Source: Anaerolineae bacterium (lineage in GTDB: Bacteria > Chloroflexota > Anaerolineae > JAFGEY01). From it: DNA of 17,676 nucleotides. The DNA lies in NCBI GenBank assembly GCA_016931365.1, contig JAFGEY010000246.1:1-17676 (forward strand), read 5' to 3'. A program made the position numbers and the translations under genes. A model generated the notes under the pieces. It searched no databases and had not been told where the DNA came from. It saw only the letters and a list, made by a program, of their open reading frames with translations. This document shows positions 1-6,803 of the stretch, piece by piece (the first letter of the stretch is position 1; every line of letters begins with the position of its first letter).

Positions 1-206
1 GCGACGAGGTGCGCGGTGATCTCGGGAATGCTGGTAGCCAGAGATACGACTGTCACTCCCATAAAGGTTGTCGACAGGTGGAAATAGTCGGCCATTCCGA
101 TCAATTTTTTCACTGCCAGATTAGAGCTGAGAACAAGAATAACCAACGCGATCAGGCCCGATACAATGTTTACCGCAAGATTTTGTTCTGCAAAGAAACC
201 GTTCAT
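1..206 (-). CDS. Sodium/calcium exchanger-type membrane protein, N-terminal part (runs off the left edge)
   Basis: The minus strand is open from an ATG at 206 to the window edge (68 codons). The start has a Shine-Dalgarno-like AAGGTGAG about 10 nt upstream. The product opens with a short polar stretch and then a hydrophobic helix (about residues 12-31, IVSGLIALVILVLSSNLAV). It continues into MADYFHLSTTFMGVTVVSLA followed by TSIPEI. That last part matches the first alpha-repeat of the cation/Ca2+ antiporter superfamily, where a conserved G-T-S-x-P-E motif supplies cation-binding residues; here the Gly position is Ala (LATSIPEI). The family exchanges Ca2+ (or another cation) for Na+ or H+ across the inner membrane. 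Only the N-terminal part is visible, so subfamily and ion specificity cannot be given. Confidence 0.72.
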   Translation of the reverse strand, partial: MNGFFAEQNLAVNIVSGLIALVILVLSSNLAVKKLIGMADYFHLSTTFMGVTVVSLATSIPEITAHLV

Positions 207-458
207 ATCAATCACTCACCTTGATTTGTGGTATCGTATTTACACAACAAGGCAGTGCATGCGGATTGAATACATCCGACAGCACTGCCCATCAACCAAA
301 CAGAGTATACCACAACGCACATCAAGATGGTGATCAGAAACACCGCCAAAGGGTCAAGAAAACATCAAGATACACCCCTTGCCGGAGGTCGAGGTTATCT
401 CGCCGGGCGTTGAATTGGAGAGGGCAACCTGACTCCGCTTTGCCGGACTAGAGGCAAC
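207..458. other. Intergenic region between the exchanger gene and the tRNA terminator
   Basis: About 250 bases with lower GC than the neighbouring genes. Apart from the possible -10 element I see no gene, repeat or strong hairpin. The short open frame at 221-451 has a low-complexity, charged translation and no ribosome binding site. Confidence 0.5.
304..312 (-). promoter_or_regulatory. Possible extended -10 promoter for the exchanger gene
   Basis: On the minus strand the sequence reads TGGTATACT, an extended -10 (TGn plus TATACT), about 100 nt upstream of the exchanger ATG. No convincing -35 lies 17 nt away, so this is a weak call. Confidence 0.3.
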
Positions 459-494
459 AAAAAACGGACACCCATCAACTGGATGGGCGCCCGT
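459..494 (-). terminator. Rho-independent terminator of the tRNA-Met transcript
   Basis: On the minus strand a 13-bp stem (arms 482-494 and 464-476, including two G-U pairs) closes a 5-nt loop and is followed by six T residues. It begins 10 nt downstream of the tRNA 3' end. Confidence 0.88.
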
Positions 495-503
495 TCGTTT
501 GGA

Positions 504-575
504 TAGCGGGGAGAGGATTCGAACCTCTGACCTCCGGGTTATGAGCCCGACGAGCTGCCTCTGCTCTACCCCGCA
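504..575 (-). tRNA. Initiator-type tRNA-Met (anticodon CAU)
   Basis: The reverse complement folds as a complete cloverleaf. It has acceptor pairs GCGGGG/CCCCGC, a D arm GAGC/GCTC, an anticodon loop CTCATAA, and a T arm AGAGG-TTCGAAT-CCTCT. The anticodon stem ends in three G-C pairs (GGG...CCC) beside the loop, and positions 1 and 72 do not pair (U opposite U). Both are hallmarks of bacterial initiator tRNA rather than elongator tRNA-Met. The 3' CCA is not encoded (the genome reads TCC after the discriminator A), so it would be added by CCA-adding enzyme. Confidence 0.95.
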
Positions 576-586
576 ATGTAAAGCAT

Positions 587-614
587 ATTATACTCGTTTC
601 CGGGCCAATGTCAA
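587..614 (-). promoter_or_regulatory. Consensus sigma70-type promoter of the tRNA-Met gene
   Basis: On the minus strand TTGACA (614-609), a 16-bp spacer and TATAAT (592-587) match both consensus hexamers exactly. Transcription would start about 5 nt upstream of the mature tRNA. Confidence 0.88.
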
Positions 615-634
615 ATCGATTTTTGGCGCAGCAT

Positions 635-663
635 TTGACTTTTTTCGATCATAATGCTAATAT
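635..663 (+). promoter_or_regulatory. Sigma70-type promoter of the MoxR operon
   Basis: TTGACT (635-640), a 17-bp spacer and TAATAT (658-663). It lies 20 bp from the divergent tRNA promoter and gives a leader of about 90 nt before the MoxR ATG. It also excludes an upstream in-frame ATG at 608 as the start. Confidence 0.75.
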
Positions 664-760
664 CCACGGGTCGGTTCGTACATTGCCTGACATAAGCCTA
701 TTGCCGGATCGAGTTCCACCCTCTTTACCCACACATAAATTTGGTTCAAAAGGAGCCACC

Positions 761-1723
761 ATGGAAGCAATTCAAGCCTTTGCTGCTCAAGTTGTTGAAA
801 ATGTCGAGCGCGTGATCATTGGCAAGCGCAATACGGTTGAGATGACCCTGATTGGCCTGTTGGCCCAGGGGCATTTGTTGATCGAAGACGTGCCTGGCGT
901 GGGCAAGACGATGCTCGCGCGCGCCATTGCCAAGTCGATCGGCTGTTCGTTCCGCCGCATCCAGTTTACACCGGACATGCTGCCCAGCGATGTGACCGGT
1001 GTCTCAGTGTTCAACCAGAAAACGCTGGAATTTGAATTTCGCCCCGGCCCGGTGATGGCCCAGATCGTGCTCACCGACGAAATCAACCGCGCCACGCCCA
1101 AGACGCAAAGCGCGCTGCTGGAGGCGATGGAAGAGCGCCAGGTCACGGTGGACGGCGTGACCTACCCGATGCAGCGACCTTTCCTGGTGATGGCCACGCA
1201 AAACCCCATCGAGTACGAGGGCACCTTCCCGCTGCCCGAGGCGCAGCTCGACCGCTTTATGCTGCGCATCAGCATTGGCTACCCCAGCAAGGCCGACGAG
1301 CAGAAAATCCTCGACGCTCAGCAGTTCAAACACCCCATCCAGGAGATCGAGCAGGTGGTGACGGTGAATGAACTCGTCCAGGCGCAGGAGCAGGTCAAGC
1401 AGGTGTACGTCGATGACCTGATCAAGGAATACATCATCAACCTGGTCAATATGACCCGCGATCACCCCGATGCTTACCTGGGGGCCAGCCCGCGTGGCAG
1501 CCTGACCCTGTACAAGACGGCTCAGGTGCGCGCGGCGATGCACGAGCGCGATTACGTCATCCCCGATGATGTCAAACTGCTGGCTCCGGCGGCGCTGGCT
1601 CACCGCTTGATCGTCAGCCCATCGGCGCGGATCAAGGACGTCGACCCGCGTTCGATCGTCGATGATGTGCTTCAGTCGACGCCGGTACCCGGTGCGCGGG
1701 CGTGGGATCGGGGCAGGGCGTAA
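761..1723 (+). CDS. MoxR-family AAA+ ATPase
   Basis: A 320-residue ATPase of the usual MoxR length. The ATG at 761 is chosen because AAAGGAG lies 5 nt upstream and the earlier in-frame ATG (608) is upstream of the promoter. Visible motifs are Walker A ([10 protein letters not shown], about residues 42-51), Walker B (LTDEINRA, about 104-111), the sensor-1 region with [20 protein letters not shown], an arginine-bearing LDRFM, and sensor 2 (GASPRGSL). MoxR proteins act as chaperone-like ATPases that help mature or activate partner proteins with von Willebrand factor A domains. The next gene is a DUF58 protein, the classic MoxR partner, 67 nt downstream. The substrate here is unknown. Confidence 0.95.
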   Translation: MEAIQAFAAQVVENVERVIIGKRNTVEMTLIGLLAQGHLLIEDVPGVGKTMLARAIAKSIGCSFRRIQFTPDMLPSDVTGVSVFNQKTLEFEFRPGPVMAQIVLTDEINRATPKTQSALLEAMEERQVTVDGVTYPMQRPFLVMATQNPIEYEGTFPLPEAQLDRFMLRISIGYPSKADEQKILDAQQFKHPIQEIEQVVTVNELVQAQEQVKQVYVDDLIKEYIINLVNMTRDHPDAYLGASPRGSLTLYKTAQVRAAMHERDYVIPDDVKLLAPAALAHRLIVSPSARIKDVDPRSIVDDVLQSTPVPGARAWDRGRA

Positions 1724-1790
1724 CACGAACCGCAGAATTCAACTCATACCCTGTTCAGTCTCGATTGATTCGGGATAGGATGGAACAAGC

Positions 1791-3083
1791 GTGAGAAGAG
1801 CCTGGTTTTTTATCATTCTAGGGGCGATTTGTGTTATTTTGGCCCTCACCACGGGACGCAATCTGTTTTACAACCTCTCGTACCTGATTGGCGTGATCCT
1901 GTTTCTGTCGCTGTTCTGGGCCTGGCGCAGCGTTTCCTCGGTGCAGATCGCCCGCCGGACGCGCTCGCGCCGCTCGGCGGTGGGCAAAACAGCCGAAGAG
2001 AGCCTCAACGTCCGCAATACAGGCTTTTTGCCCCAGGTGTGGATCGAAGTGCGCGACCACTCGACGCTGCCCTGGCATCACATCAGCCGGGTGGTCAATG
2101 CCCTGCCACCCAAGCGATACCGCAACTGGGCGGTGCGCACCATTTGCCGGCGGCGAGGCCAGTTTACCCTCGGCCCGATGACCCTGTACAGCGGCGATCC
2201 TTTTGGTCTGTTCCGTTTCAGACGCGAATTAAAACCCACTTCTGACATCGTCATCTATCCGGCGGTGATCCCCATTCCGTCTTTTGCCCCACCGTTGGGC
2301 CAGCTTCCCGGCGGTGATGCCGTGCGCGGGCGCACGCATTACATCACCACCAATGTCGCCGGTGTGCGCGATTACGCGCCTGGCGACAGCTTTAGCCGCA
2401 TCCACTGGCGGTCGACGGCGCGCACGGGACGACTGGTGGTCAAAGAATTCGAACTCGATCCCTCCTCGGATATCTGGATATTTTTGGATATGTATCACCG
2501 CGTGCAGTGCAGCCTGCCATTGCCAGAAGAAGAGCCGGTCGATCCGGTGATCTCGATTTTGCGCGGGCGCAAGCGTCCTGATATCGAACTCGATCCGATG
2601 ACCGAAGAGTACATCGTTACCATCGCCGCATCGGTCACGCAGCATTTCATCTACAAAGATCGCGCTGTGGGTATGGTCTCCTATGGTCAGACTCGAGAAG
2701 TGATGCAACCCGACCGTGGACACCGCCAGTTGACCAAGATTTTGGAAACATTGGCGATGAGCCGTGCCGAGGGGACGGCTTCACTGACTCAGGTGCTGCT
2801 CACCGAGGGCGACCGCCTGGGACGGGGGGTGACGCTGGTTGTGATCACCCCGTCAATGGACCGGACGTGGGTGGCGGCCTCGCGCGAGTTGATGCGCCGT
2901 GGGGCGACAATCATCGCTGTTGTCATCGATCCGACCACCTTTGGTGGTTCGTCCGGCGATCCGACCGAGGTGATGGCCGAACTGCACGCCAGCAAAATCC
3001 CGGCCTACCTGGTGCGCAACGGTGACGATCTGGCCGTGGCCCTCTCGCGGCAGATCGTTCACCGATCCGGCAAGCGTCGATGA
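1791..3083 (+). CDS. DUF58 domain protein, membrane-anchored MoxR partner
   Basis: A 430-residue protein starting at GTG 1791, with a purine-rich GGATAGGATGG just upstream. Two closely spaced hydrophobic segments at the N-terminus (about residues 4-20 and 28-46) would anchor it in the membrane. A beta-rich stretch follows, with YSGDPFGLFRFRRE (about 129-142). The DUF58 core is next (VRDYAPGDSFSRIHWRSTAR, about 192-211), leading into a vWA-like fold (DIWIFLDM onward). The MoxR-DUF58 pairing is widespread and linked to envelope or protein-maturation functions. The usual third member, a transglutaminase-like protein, is absent. The stop overlaps the next start in ATGA, so the downstream LOG protein is probably translationally coupled. 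Confidence 0.92.
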   Translation: MRRAWFFIILGAICVILALTTGRNLFYNLSYLIGVILFLSLFWAWRSVSSVQIARRTRSRRSAVGKTAEESLNVRNTGFLPQVWIEVRDHSTLPWHHISRVVNALPPKRYRNWAVRTICRRRGQFTLGPMTLYSGDPFGLFRFRRELKPTSDIVIYPAVIPIPSFAPPLGQLPGGDAVRGRTHYITTNVAGVRDYAPGDSFSRIHWRSTARTGRLVVKEFELDPSSDIWIFLDMYHRVQCSLPLPEEEPVDPVISILRGRKRPDIELDPMTEEYIVTIAASVTQHFIYKDRAVGMVSYGQTREVMQPDRGHRQLTKILETLAMSRAEGTASLTQVLLTEGDRLGRGVTLVVITPSMDRTWVAASRELMRRGATIIAVVIDPTTFGGSSGDPTEVMAELHASKIPAYLVRNGDDLAVALSRQIVHRSGKRR

Positions 3084-3607
3084 ACAAGGCAATCGCCGTC
3101 TTTGGCAGCTCGCGCGGGCAGTCAGGTGACGACAGCTATGAACAGGCGCGCATCTTGGGCCATTTGCTGGCGCAAGCCGGGTTTGACGTGGTCAGTGGTG
3201 GCTATGGCGGCTCGATGCAAGGGGTTAGCCAGGGCGCGGCAGAAGGAGGCGGCAAGGCGATCGGCGTCACTTGTGCCACTTTTGGTTCACCCAATGGCAA
3301 TAGTTATCTAAGCCAGGCCATCCACTCGCCCGATCTGCCGGCCCGCCTGCGCCAATTGATCGACCTGGCCGACGGCTTTGTCGTTTTGCCAGGCGGTATT
3401 GGCACGTTGGCCGAGCTGTTTGTGGTGTGGAATTTGATTGCCGTCCAGGCTATCGACAAACCGTGTGTGCTGCTTGGCGCGCATTGGCGGCGCGTGCTGG
3501 CCGTATTGGAGCGAGAGACGTATGTCGAAGCGGCGCACGCGGCAATGCTGCACATAGTCGATACTTCGGTGGAAGCGGTACGAATGTTGGTGGCTTGCAT
3601 CCAGTAA
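3080..3607 (+). CDS. LOG-family (lysine decarboxylase-like fold) protein
   Basis: A 175-residue Rossmann-fold protein whose ATG overlaps the DUF58 stop by 4 nt. It carries the LOG signature PGGIGTLAE at residues 104-112, preceded by the arginine-rich RLRQLIDLADGFVVL. An N-terminal glycine-rich nucleotide-binding region (VSGGYGGSMQGVSQGAAEGG) starts at about residue 38. Members include cytokinin riboside 5'-monophosphate phosphoribohydrolases, which release a free base from a nucleoside 5'-monophosphate. Others in the wider SLOG superfamily bind nucleotides without a known reaction. Its coupling to MoxR/DUF58 does not point to a specific substrate, so only the family is called. Confidence 0.85.
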   Translation: MNKAIAVFGSSRGQSGDDSYEQARILGHLLAQAGFDVVSGGYGGSMQGVSQGAAEGGGKAIGVTCATFGSPNGNSYLSQAIHSPDLPARLRQLIDLADGFVVLPGGIGTLAELFVVWNLIAVQAIDKPCVLLGAHWRRVLAVLERETYVEAAHAAMLHIVDTSVEAVRMLVACIQ

Positions 3608-3668
3608 AATTTGTGATTGTTTCCAATTGGATCTAGCGGATCATCGTTGACGCGCTTTGTCTTTACCC

Positions 3669-3697
3669 TTGTCATCGCCTCGGTTGTCGAGTATAAT
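3669..3697 (+). promoter_or_regulatory. Sigma70-type promoter of the amidase-domain gene
   Basis: TTGTCA (3669-3674), a 17-bp spacer and TATAAT (3692-3697). The predicted start (about 3704) falls at the right arm of the inverted repeat, so transcripts made here would carry only one arm and escape the terminator. Confidence 0.78.
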
Positions 3698-3720
3698 AAA
3701 ACCAGAGGCGATGATTTTTT
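3672..3720 (+). terminator. Terminator-like inverted repeat after the MoxR operon, overlapping a promoter
   Basis: TCATCGCCTC (3672-3681) and GAGGCGATGA (3705-3714) form a perfect 10-bp stem with a 23-nt loop, followed by six T residues (3715-3720). The loop is long for a terminator. It could instead be an operator, because it surrounds the -10 of the next promoter. Confidence 0.6.
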
Positions 3721-3753
3721 AGTTAACAGTGGGGTTTGGATGGGAGTAGCAAA

Positions 3754-5961
3754 ATGACAAATCAACCAGTTTTTCCCAAGTATATCTTTGGCCTTCACGA
3801 GCCGGGCGGCGAGTGGTTGATGGAGGAAAAGGGGAAAAAAGGCTGGATTTTGTTCACTGAGCGCGTATTTCACGATCTCAACGATCAACATGGGGCCGAC
3901 TACAGCCAGTGGGAGAGCAAAGGCTTTGGCATCATCAGCCGCATCAACCACGACTATTTCCCCGGCGGCACTATCCCACAGCCGCAGCACTATGATGATT
4001 TTGCCAAGCGAGTGCGCAATTTTGTGCGCAACAGCCGGGGCGGGCACATCTGGGTCATTGGCAACGAGATGAACCACGTCCAGGAGCGCCCCAACGGGCA
4101 AATGATCACCCCGCAGTTGTACGCCCAATGCTACAAAAAGTGCTGGGAGCAGATTCACAGTCTGCCGGGCCACGAGAACGATCAGGTCGCGGTCGGATCG
4201 GTGGCTCCGTGGAACAACACCACGGCCTATCCCGGCAACGAGGCGGGCGATTGGGTCAAGTATTTCGTCGACATTGTGCGGGCCATTGCCGCGCTGGGTT
4301 GCCCCGTCGACGCGATCACCCATCACGCCTACACCCACGGCCACGATCCTAGCCTGGTATTCAACGAGCAGCGGATGGATCCGCCGTTTCACAAATATCG
4401 CTACCACTTTCGCTGCTACCGCGATTTTATGGAGGCCACTCCGGCCGAGTTTCGCAACGTGCCGGTGTATATCACCGAGGCCGACGAGGACGAAGAGTGG
4501 GAAAACGCCAATCGCGGCTGGGTGCAGAACGCCTACAAAGAGATCAACGACTGGAACTCGGCTCCCGGCAACCAGCAAATTCGCTGCCTGATCCTCTACC
4601 GCTGGCCGCGCTTTGACAAGTGGCACATCGACGGCAAGGGCGGCGTGCACGACGATTTCCGAGCGGCGATGAACAACGCCTACACCTGGAAAGAGGTCGT
4701 GCTGCCGGTCAAAATCAATGGGCATGAGGTCAGCGGCGCGTTCTTGGAATTTTACAACCAGATGGGGCGCGAGTTCTGCGGTGTGCCGATCAGCGATCTC
4801 GTGGTCGAAGACAATCTGCCCACCCAGTATTTCGAGCGCATCGTCTTGCAGCAAGACCTGCCAGGGCGGATCATCCCCAAGGCGTCCGGACAGGAGGTGC
4901 AAACGCTGCGCCGCAGCCTGCTCCAGGTTCAGGAAGAGACAGCGCAGGCTAAAATGGAGAACAGCAGCCTTCAGGATCGCCTTTACGAGGTAGAGACGGC
5001 GTTGGTGCAGATGCGCGAAGAATTGACCAACGCGCCGTCGGGAGCGACGGGGGCGGCTGTAGCGACAGGGACGATGGGGGCGATAGGGGCAATGGCCGTG
5101 CGGGACAAATCGATCGCCCGCGTGGTGCGTCCGTTGTGGCAGGATGTGATCTACCAACTGCCCCGGCACGCGTCCAAAAGCTATGCCTTGCGCGACGTCG
5201 GCGCGATTCAAAACGTGGTCATCAACCACAGCGCCGTGCCCGCCACGGTGACGGCGGCGCAAGTGGCCCAGTTCCACGTCAAAAATATGGATTGGCCGGG
5301 CATCGGCTATCACTTTTACGTGGACGACAAGGGCATCATTTACAAGACCAACCACCTGACCACCATCTCGTACCACGTCGGCAATTATGATTCGGTCAGC
5401 GTGGGCATCTGCGTGGGCGGCACCTTCACCAAGACCATCCCAACGCCAGCGCAGATCAAAAGCACGGCACACCTGGCGGCCTGGTTGATCGATGAGTTTA
5501 GCCTGCCCCTGGAAGCTGTGCGCGGCAAAAAAGAGTTTATCGACACCCAATCGCCGGGGCACCAGTGGCTGGATGGGCAAAAGTGGAAAAATTTGCTGCT
5601 GGCCGAGGTCAAACGTATTCAGCAGCAATCCAAAATCAGCTATGCACCTAAACCCGTGTATCACTATGTGCTTTTTTGGCACAAAGGCAACGTCTGGGCC
5701 GAGCGCGACTGGCTAGCGGCCAAAACGTACATCAGCAGCTTCAAAGTCACACATGGCTTTTCGGTTGAGGACGCCAAACATGCTCAATATGTGACCATCA
5801 TCGGGAACGCATCCGGTGTGGATGAACGCGCTGAACAAATTTTGCTCGAAGCAGGTTGCTACGTGGAGCGCATTGCCGGGCGCGACACAGATGAAACGCG
5901 GGTTGTCTTGAACGAATTGGCCCTTCAGGGGCAGCGCTTTTTGAATTTTGACGAAGCATAG
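3754..5961 (+). CDS. Multidomain protein: GH-like TIM-barrel domain, coiled coil, PGRP-type amidase domain
   Basis: A 735-residue protein. The ATG at 3754 is chosen because GGGAG lies 7 nt upstream; a TTG 18 nt earlier is also in frame. Residues 1-310 resemble clan GH-A glycosidases. WVIGNEMN puts a candidate acid/base at E105, and VYITEAD puts a candidate nucleophile at E242. Residues about 380-428 form a coiled coil, followed by a Gly/Ala-rich linker. Residues about 455-615 are an N-acetylmuramoyl-L-alanine amidase (amidase_2/PGRP) domain with NHSAV (H492), GIGYHFYVDDKG and YHVGN. Two of the usual three zinc ligands appear replaced, by K592 and S600. The last 110 residues are unrecognised. 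There is no signal peptide, so the protein seems cytoplasmic or exported by another route. Peptidoglycan binding or cleavage is inferred from the family only. Confidence 0.85.
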   Translation: MTNQPVFPKYIFGLHEPGGEWLMEEKGKKGWILFTERVFHDLNDQHGADYSQWESKGFGIISRINHDYFPGGTIPQPQHYDDFAKRVRNFVRNSRGGHIWVIGNEMNHVQERPNGQMITPQLYAQCYKKCWEQIHSLPGHENDQVAVGSVAPWNNTTAYPGNEAGDWVKYFVDIVRAIAALGCPVDAITHHAYTHGHDPSLVFNEQRMDPPFHKYRYHFRCYRDFMEATPAEFRNVPVYITEADEDEEWENANRGWVQNAYKEINDWNSAPGNQQIRCLILYRWPRFDKWHIDGKGGVHDDFRAAMNNAYTWKEVVLPVKINGHEVSGAFLEFYNQMGREFCGVPISDLVVEDNLPTQYFERIVLQQDLPGRIIPKASGQEVQTLRRSLLQVQEETAQAKMENSSLQDRLYEVETALVQMREELTNAPSGATGAAVATGTMGAIGAMAVRDKSIARVVRPLWQDVIYQLPRHASKSYALRDVGAIQNVVINHSAVPATVTAAQVAQFHVKNMDWPGIGYHFYVDDKGIIYKTNHLTTISYHVGNYDSVSVGICVGGTFTKTIPTPAQIKSTAHLAAWLIDEFSLPLEAVRGKKEFIDTQSPGHQWLDGQKWKNLLLAEVKRIQQQSKISYAPKPVYHYVLFWHKGNVWAERDWLAAKTYISSFKVTHGFSVEDAKHAQYVTIIGNASGVDERAEQILLEAGCYVERIAGRDTDETRVVLNELALQGQRFLNFDEA

Positions 5962-5973
5962 CCGGGTTTGATC

Positions 5974-6008
5974 AAAACCCCGCCGCCCGTCTGACGGCGG
6001 GGTTTTTC
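5974..6008. terminator. Strong Rho-independent terminator (likely bidirectional)
   Basis: AAAACCCCGCCG (5974-5985) and CGGCGGGGTTTT (5995-6006) form a perfect 12-bp stem with a 9-nt loop and a T-run. It lies 12 nt after the amidase gene and only 18 nt before scpA. Confidence 0.93.
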
Positions 6009-6024
6009 TTTGGCGGGTGAATGA

Positions 6025-6792
6025 ATGGAACAGCCAACGGGGGCGCAGCCCCCAACGTATCAGGTCAAATTAGAGGTTTTTGAAGGTCCGCTCGATCTGC
6101 TGCTCAAGTTGGTCGAGCAGGAAGCGCTGGACATCACCCTTATTTCGCTGGCCCGGGTGACCGATCAATACCTGGCGTATTTGCGCGTGGTCGAAAAAGT
6201 GCGTCCCAACGATCTGGCCGATTTTATGGTCATTGCAGCGCGACTGCTATTGATCAAATCGCGCATGCTGCTGCCCAGGCCACCCAAAATCATCGAGGAA
6301 GAAGAAGATGTTGGCGATGACCTGGTGCGCCAGCTCAGGGAGTATATGGTTTTCAAGCGGGCGGCGCAGTTTCTGGCCGGGCGTGAGCAGGCGGGGGCGC
6401 GGATGTACCCTCGCACGGTGCCGGTTTCCAGGCTGACGCAAAACTTGAAGGCCAGACTCGACCTGGGGGATGCCTGTGTGGATGATTTGATCGCTGCCTT
6501 GCGCGCTTTGCTCGATCAACCCGTCGGCGTTGAAGGAACGATCAATGTGGTGCCATACCAAGTGACCATCGAGCACAAGATAGAGCAGATTACCCGCTGC
6601 CTGGCCGAGCGCAGCGATCTGACCTTCCGCAGCCTGCTCGATGATGGTACGTCGCGTATCGAAGTGATCGTGACTTTGCTGGCCGTTTTGGAATTGATCC
6701 GCACCCGGCGCATTACGGTGCACCAGGAGCAGCTTTTCGGCGAGATCGTGATTTCGAGCGCAGAAAGACCCCAAGGTTTCACAAACCTTTAG
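6025..6792 (+). CDS. scpA: Segregation and condensation protein A (ScpA)
   Basis: A 255-residue kleisin of usual length. The N-terminal signature VKLEVFEGPLDLLLKLVEQE (residues 13-32) and the helical DFMVIAARLLLIKSRMLLP segment are diagnostic. An acidic stretch (EEEEDVGDD) follows, and a winged-helix-like C-terminus contains VIVTLLAVLELIRTRRITV. ScpA bridges SMC head domains and recruits ScpB to form the SMC-ScpAB condensin that compacts and segregates the chromosome. ScpB is not adjacent here. The start has only a weak GGGTGA upstream. The strong terminator immediately upstream means its promoter is either inside the previous gene or scpA relies on read-through; I could not place one confidently. 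Confidence 0.95.
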   Translation: MEQPTGAQPPTYQVKLEVFEGPLDLLLKLVEQEALDITLISLARVTDQYLAYLRVVEKVRPNDLADFMVIAARLLLIKSRMLLPRPPKIIEEEEDVGDDLVRQLREYMVFKRAAQFLAGREQAGARMYPRTVPVSRLTQNLKARLDLGDACVDDLIAALRALLDQPVGVEGTINVVPYQVTIEHKIEQITRCLAERSDLTFRSLLDDGTSRIEVIVTLLAVLELIRTRRITVHQEQLFGEIVISSAERPQGFTNL

Positions 6793-6803
6793 GGTCTATT
6801 TTA
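6766..6803 (+). terminator. Terminator at the scpA / kinase convergence
   Basis: A composite stem pairs AGACCC (6766-6771) with GGGTCT (6792-6797) and AAGGTTT (6773-6779) with AAACCTT (6783-6789), followed by ATTTTAA. It contains the scpA stop codon and lies between two converging genes that are 8 nt apart. Confidence 0.75.

Noticed and set aside
9..224. Plus-strand open frame at the left edge
   Set aside because: The opposite strand encodes a convincing exchanger N-terminus with its own ribosome binding site.
608..760. N-terminal extension of the MoxR protein from an ATG at 608
   Set aside because: It would start upstream of the promoter at 635-663, the extra 51 residues match nothing in the family, and the ATG at 761 has a good AAAGGAG.
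3304..5682. A 792-codon open frame on the minus strand opposite the LOG and amidase genes
   Set aside because: It is the antisense shadow of two well-supported genes in GC-rich DNA; its translation is His/Arg/Val-rich with no recognisable motif and no ribosome binding site.
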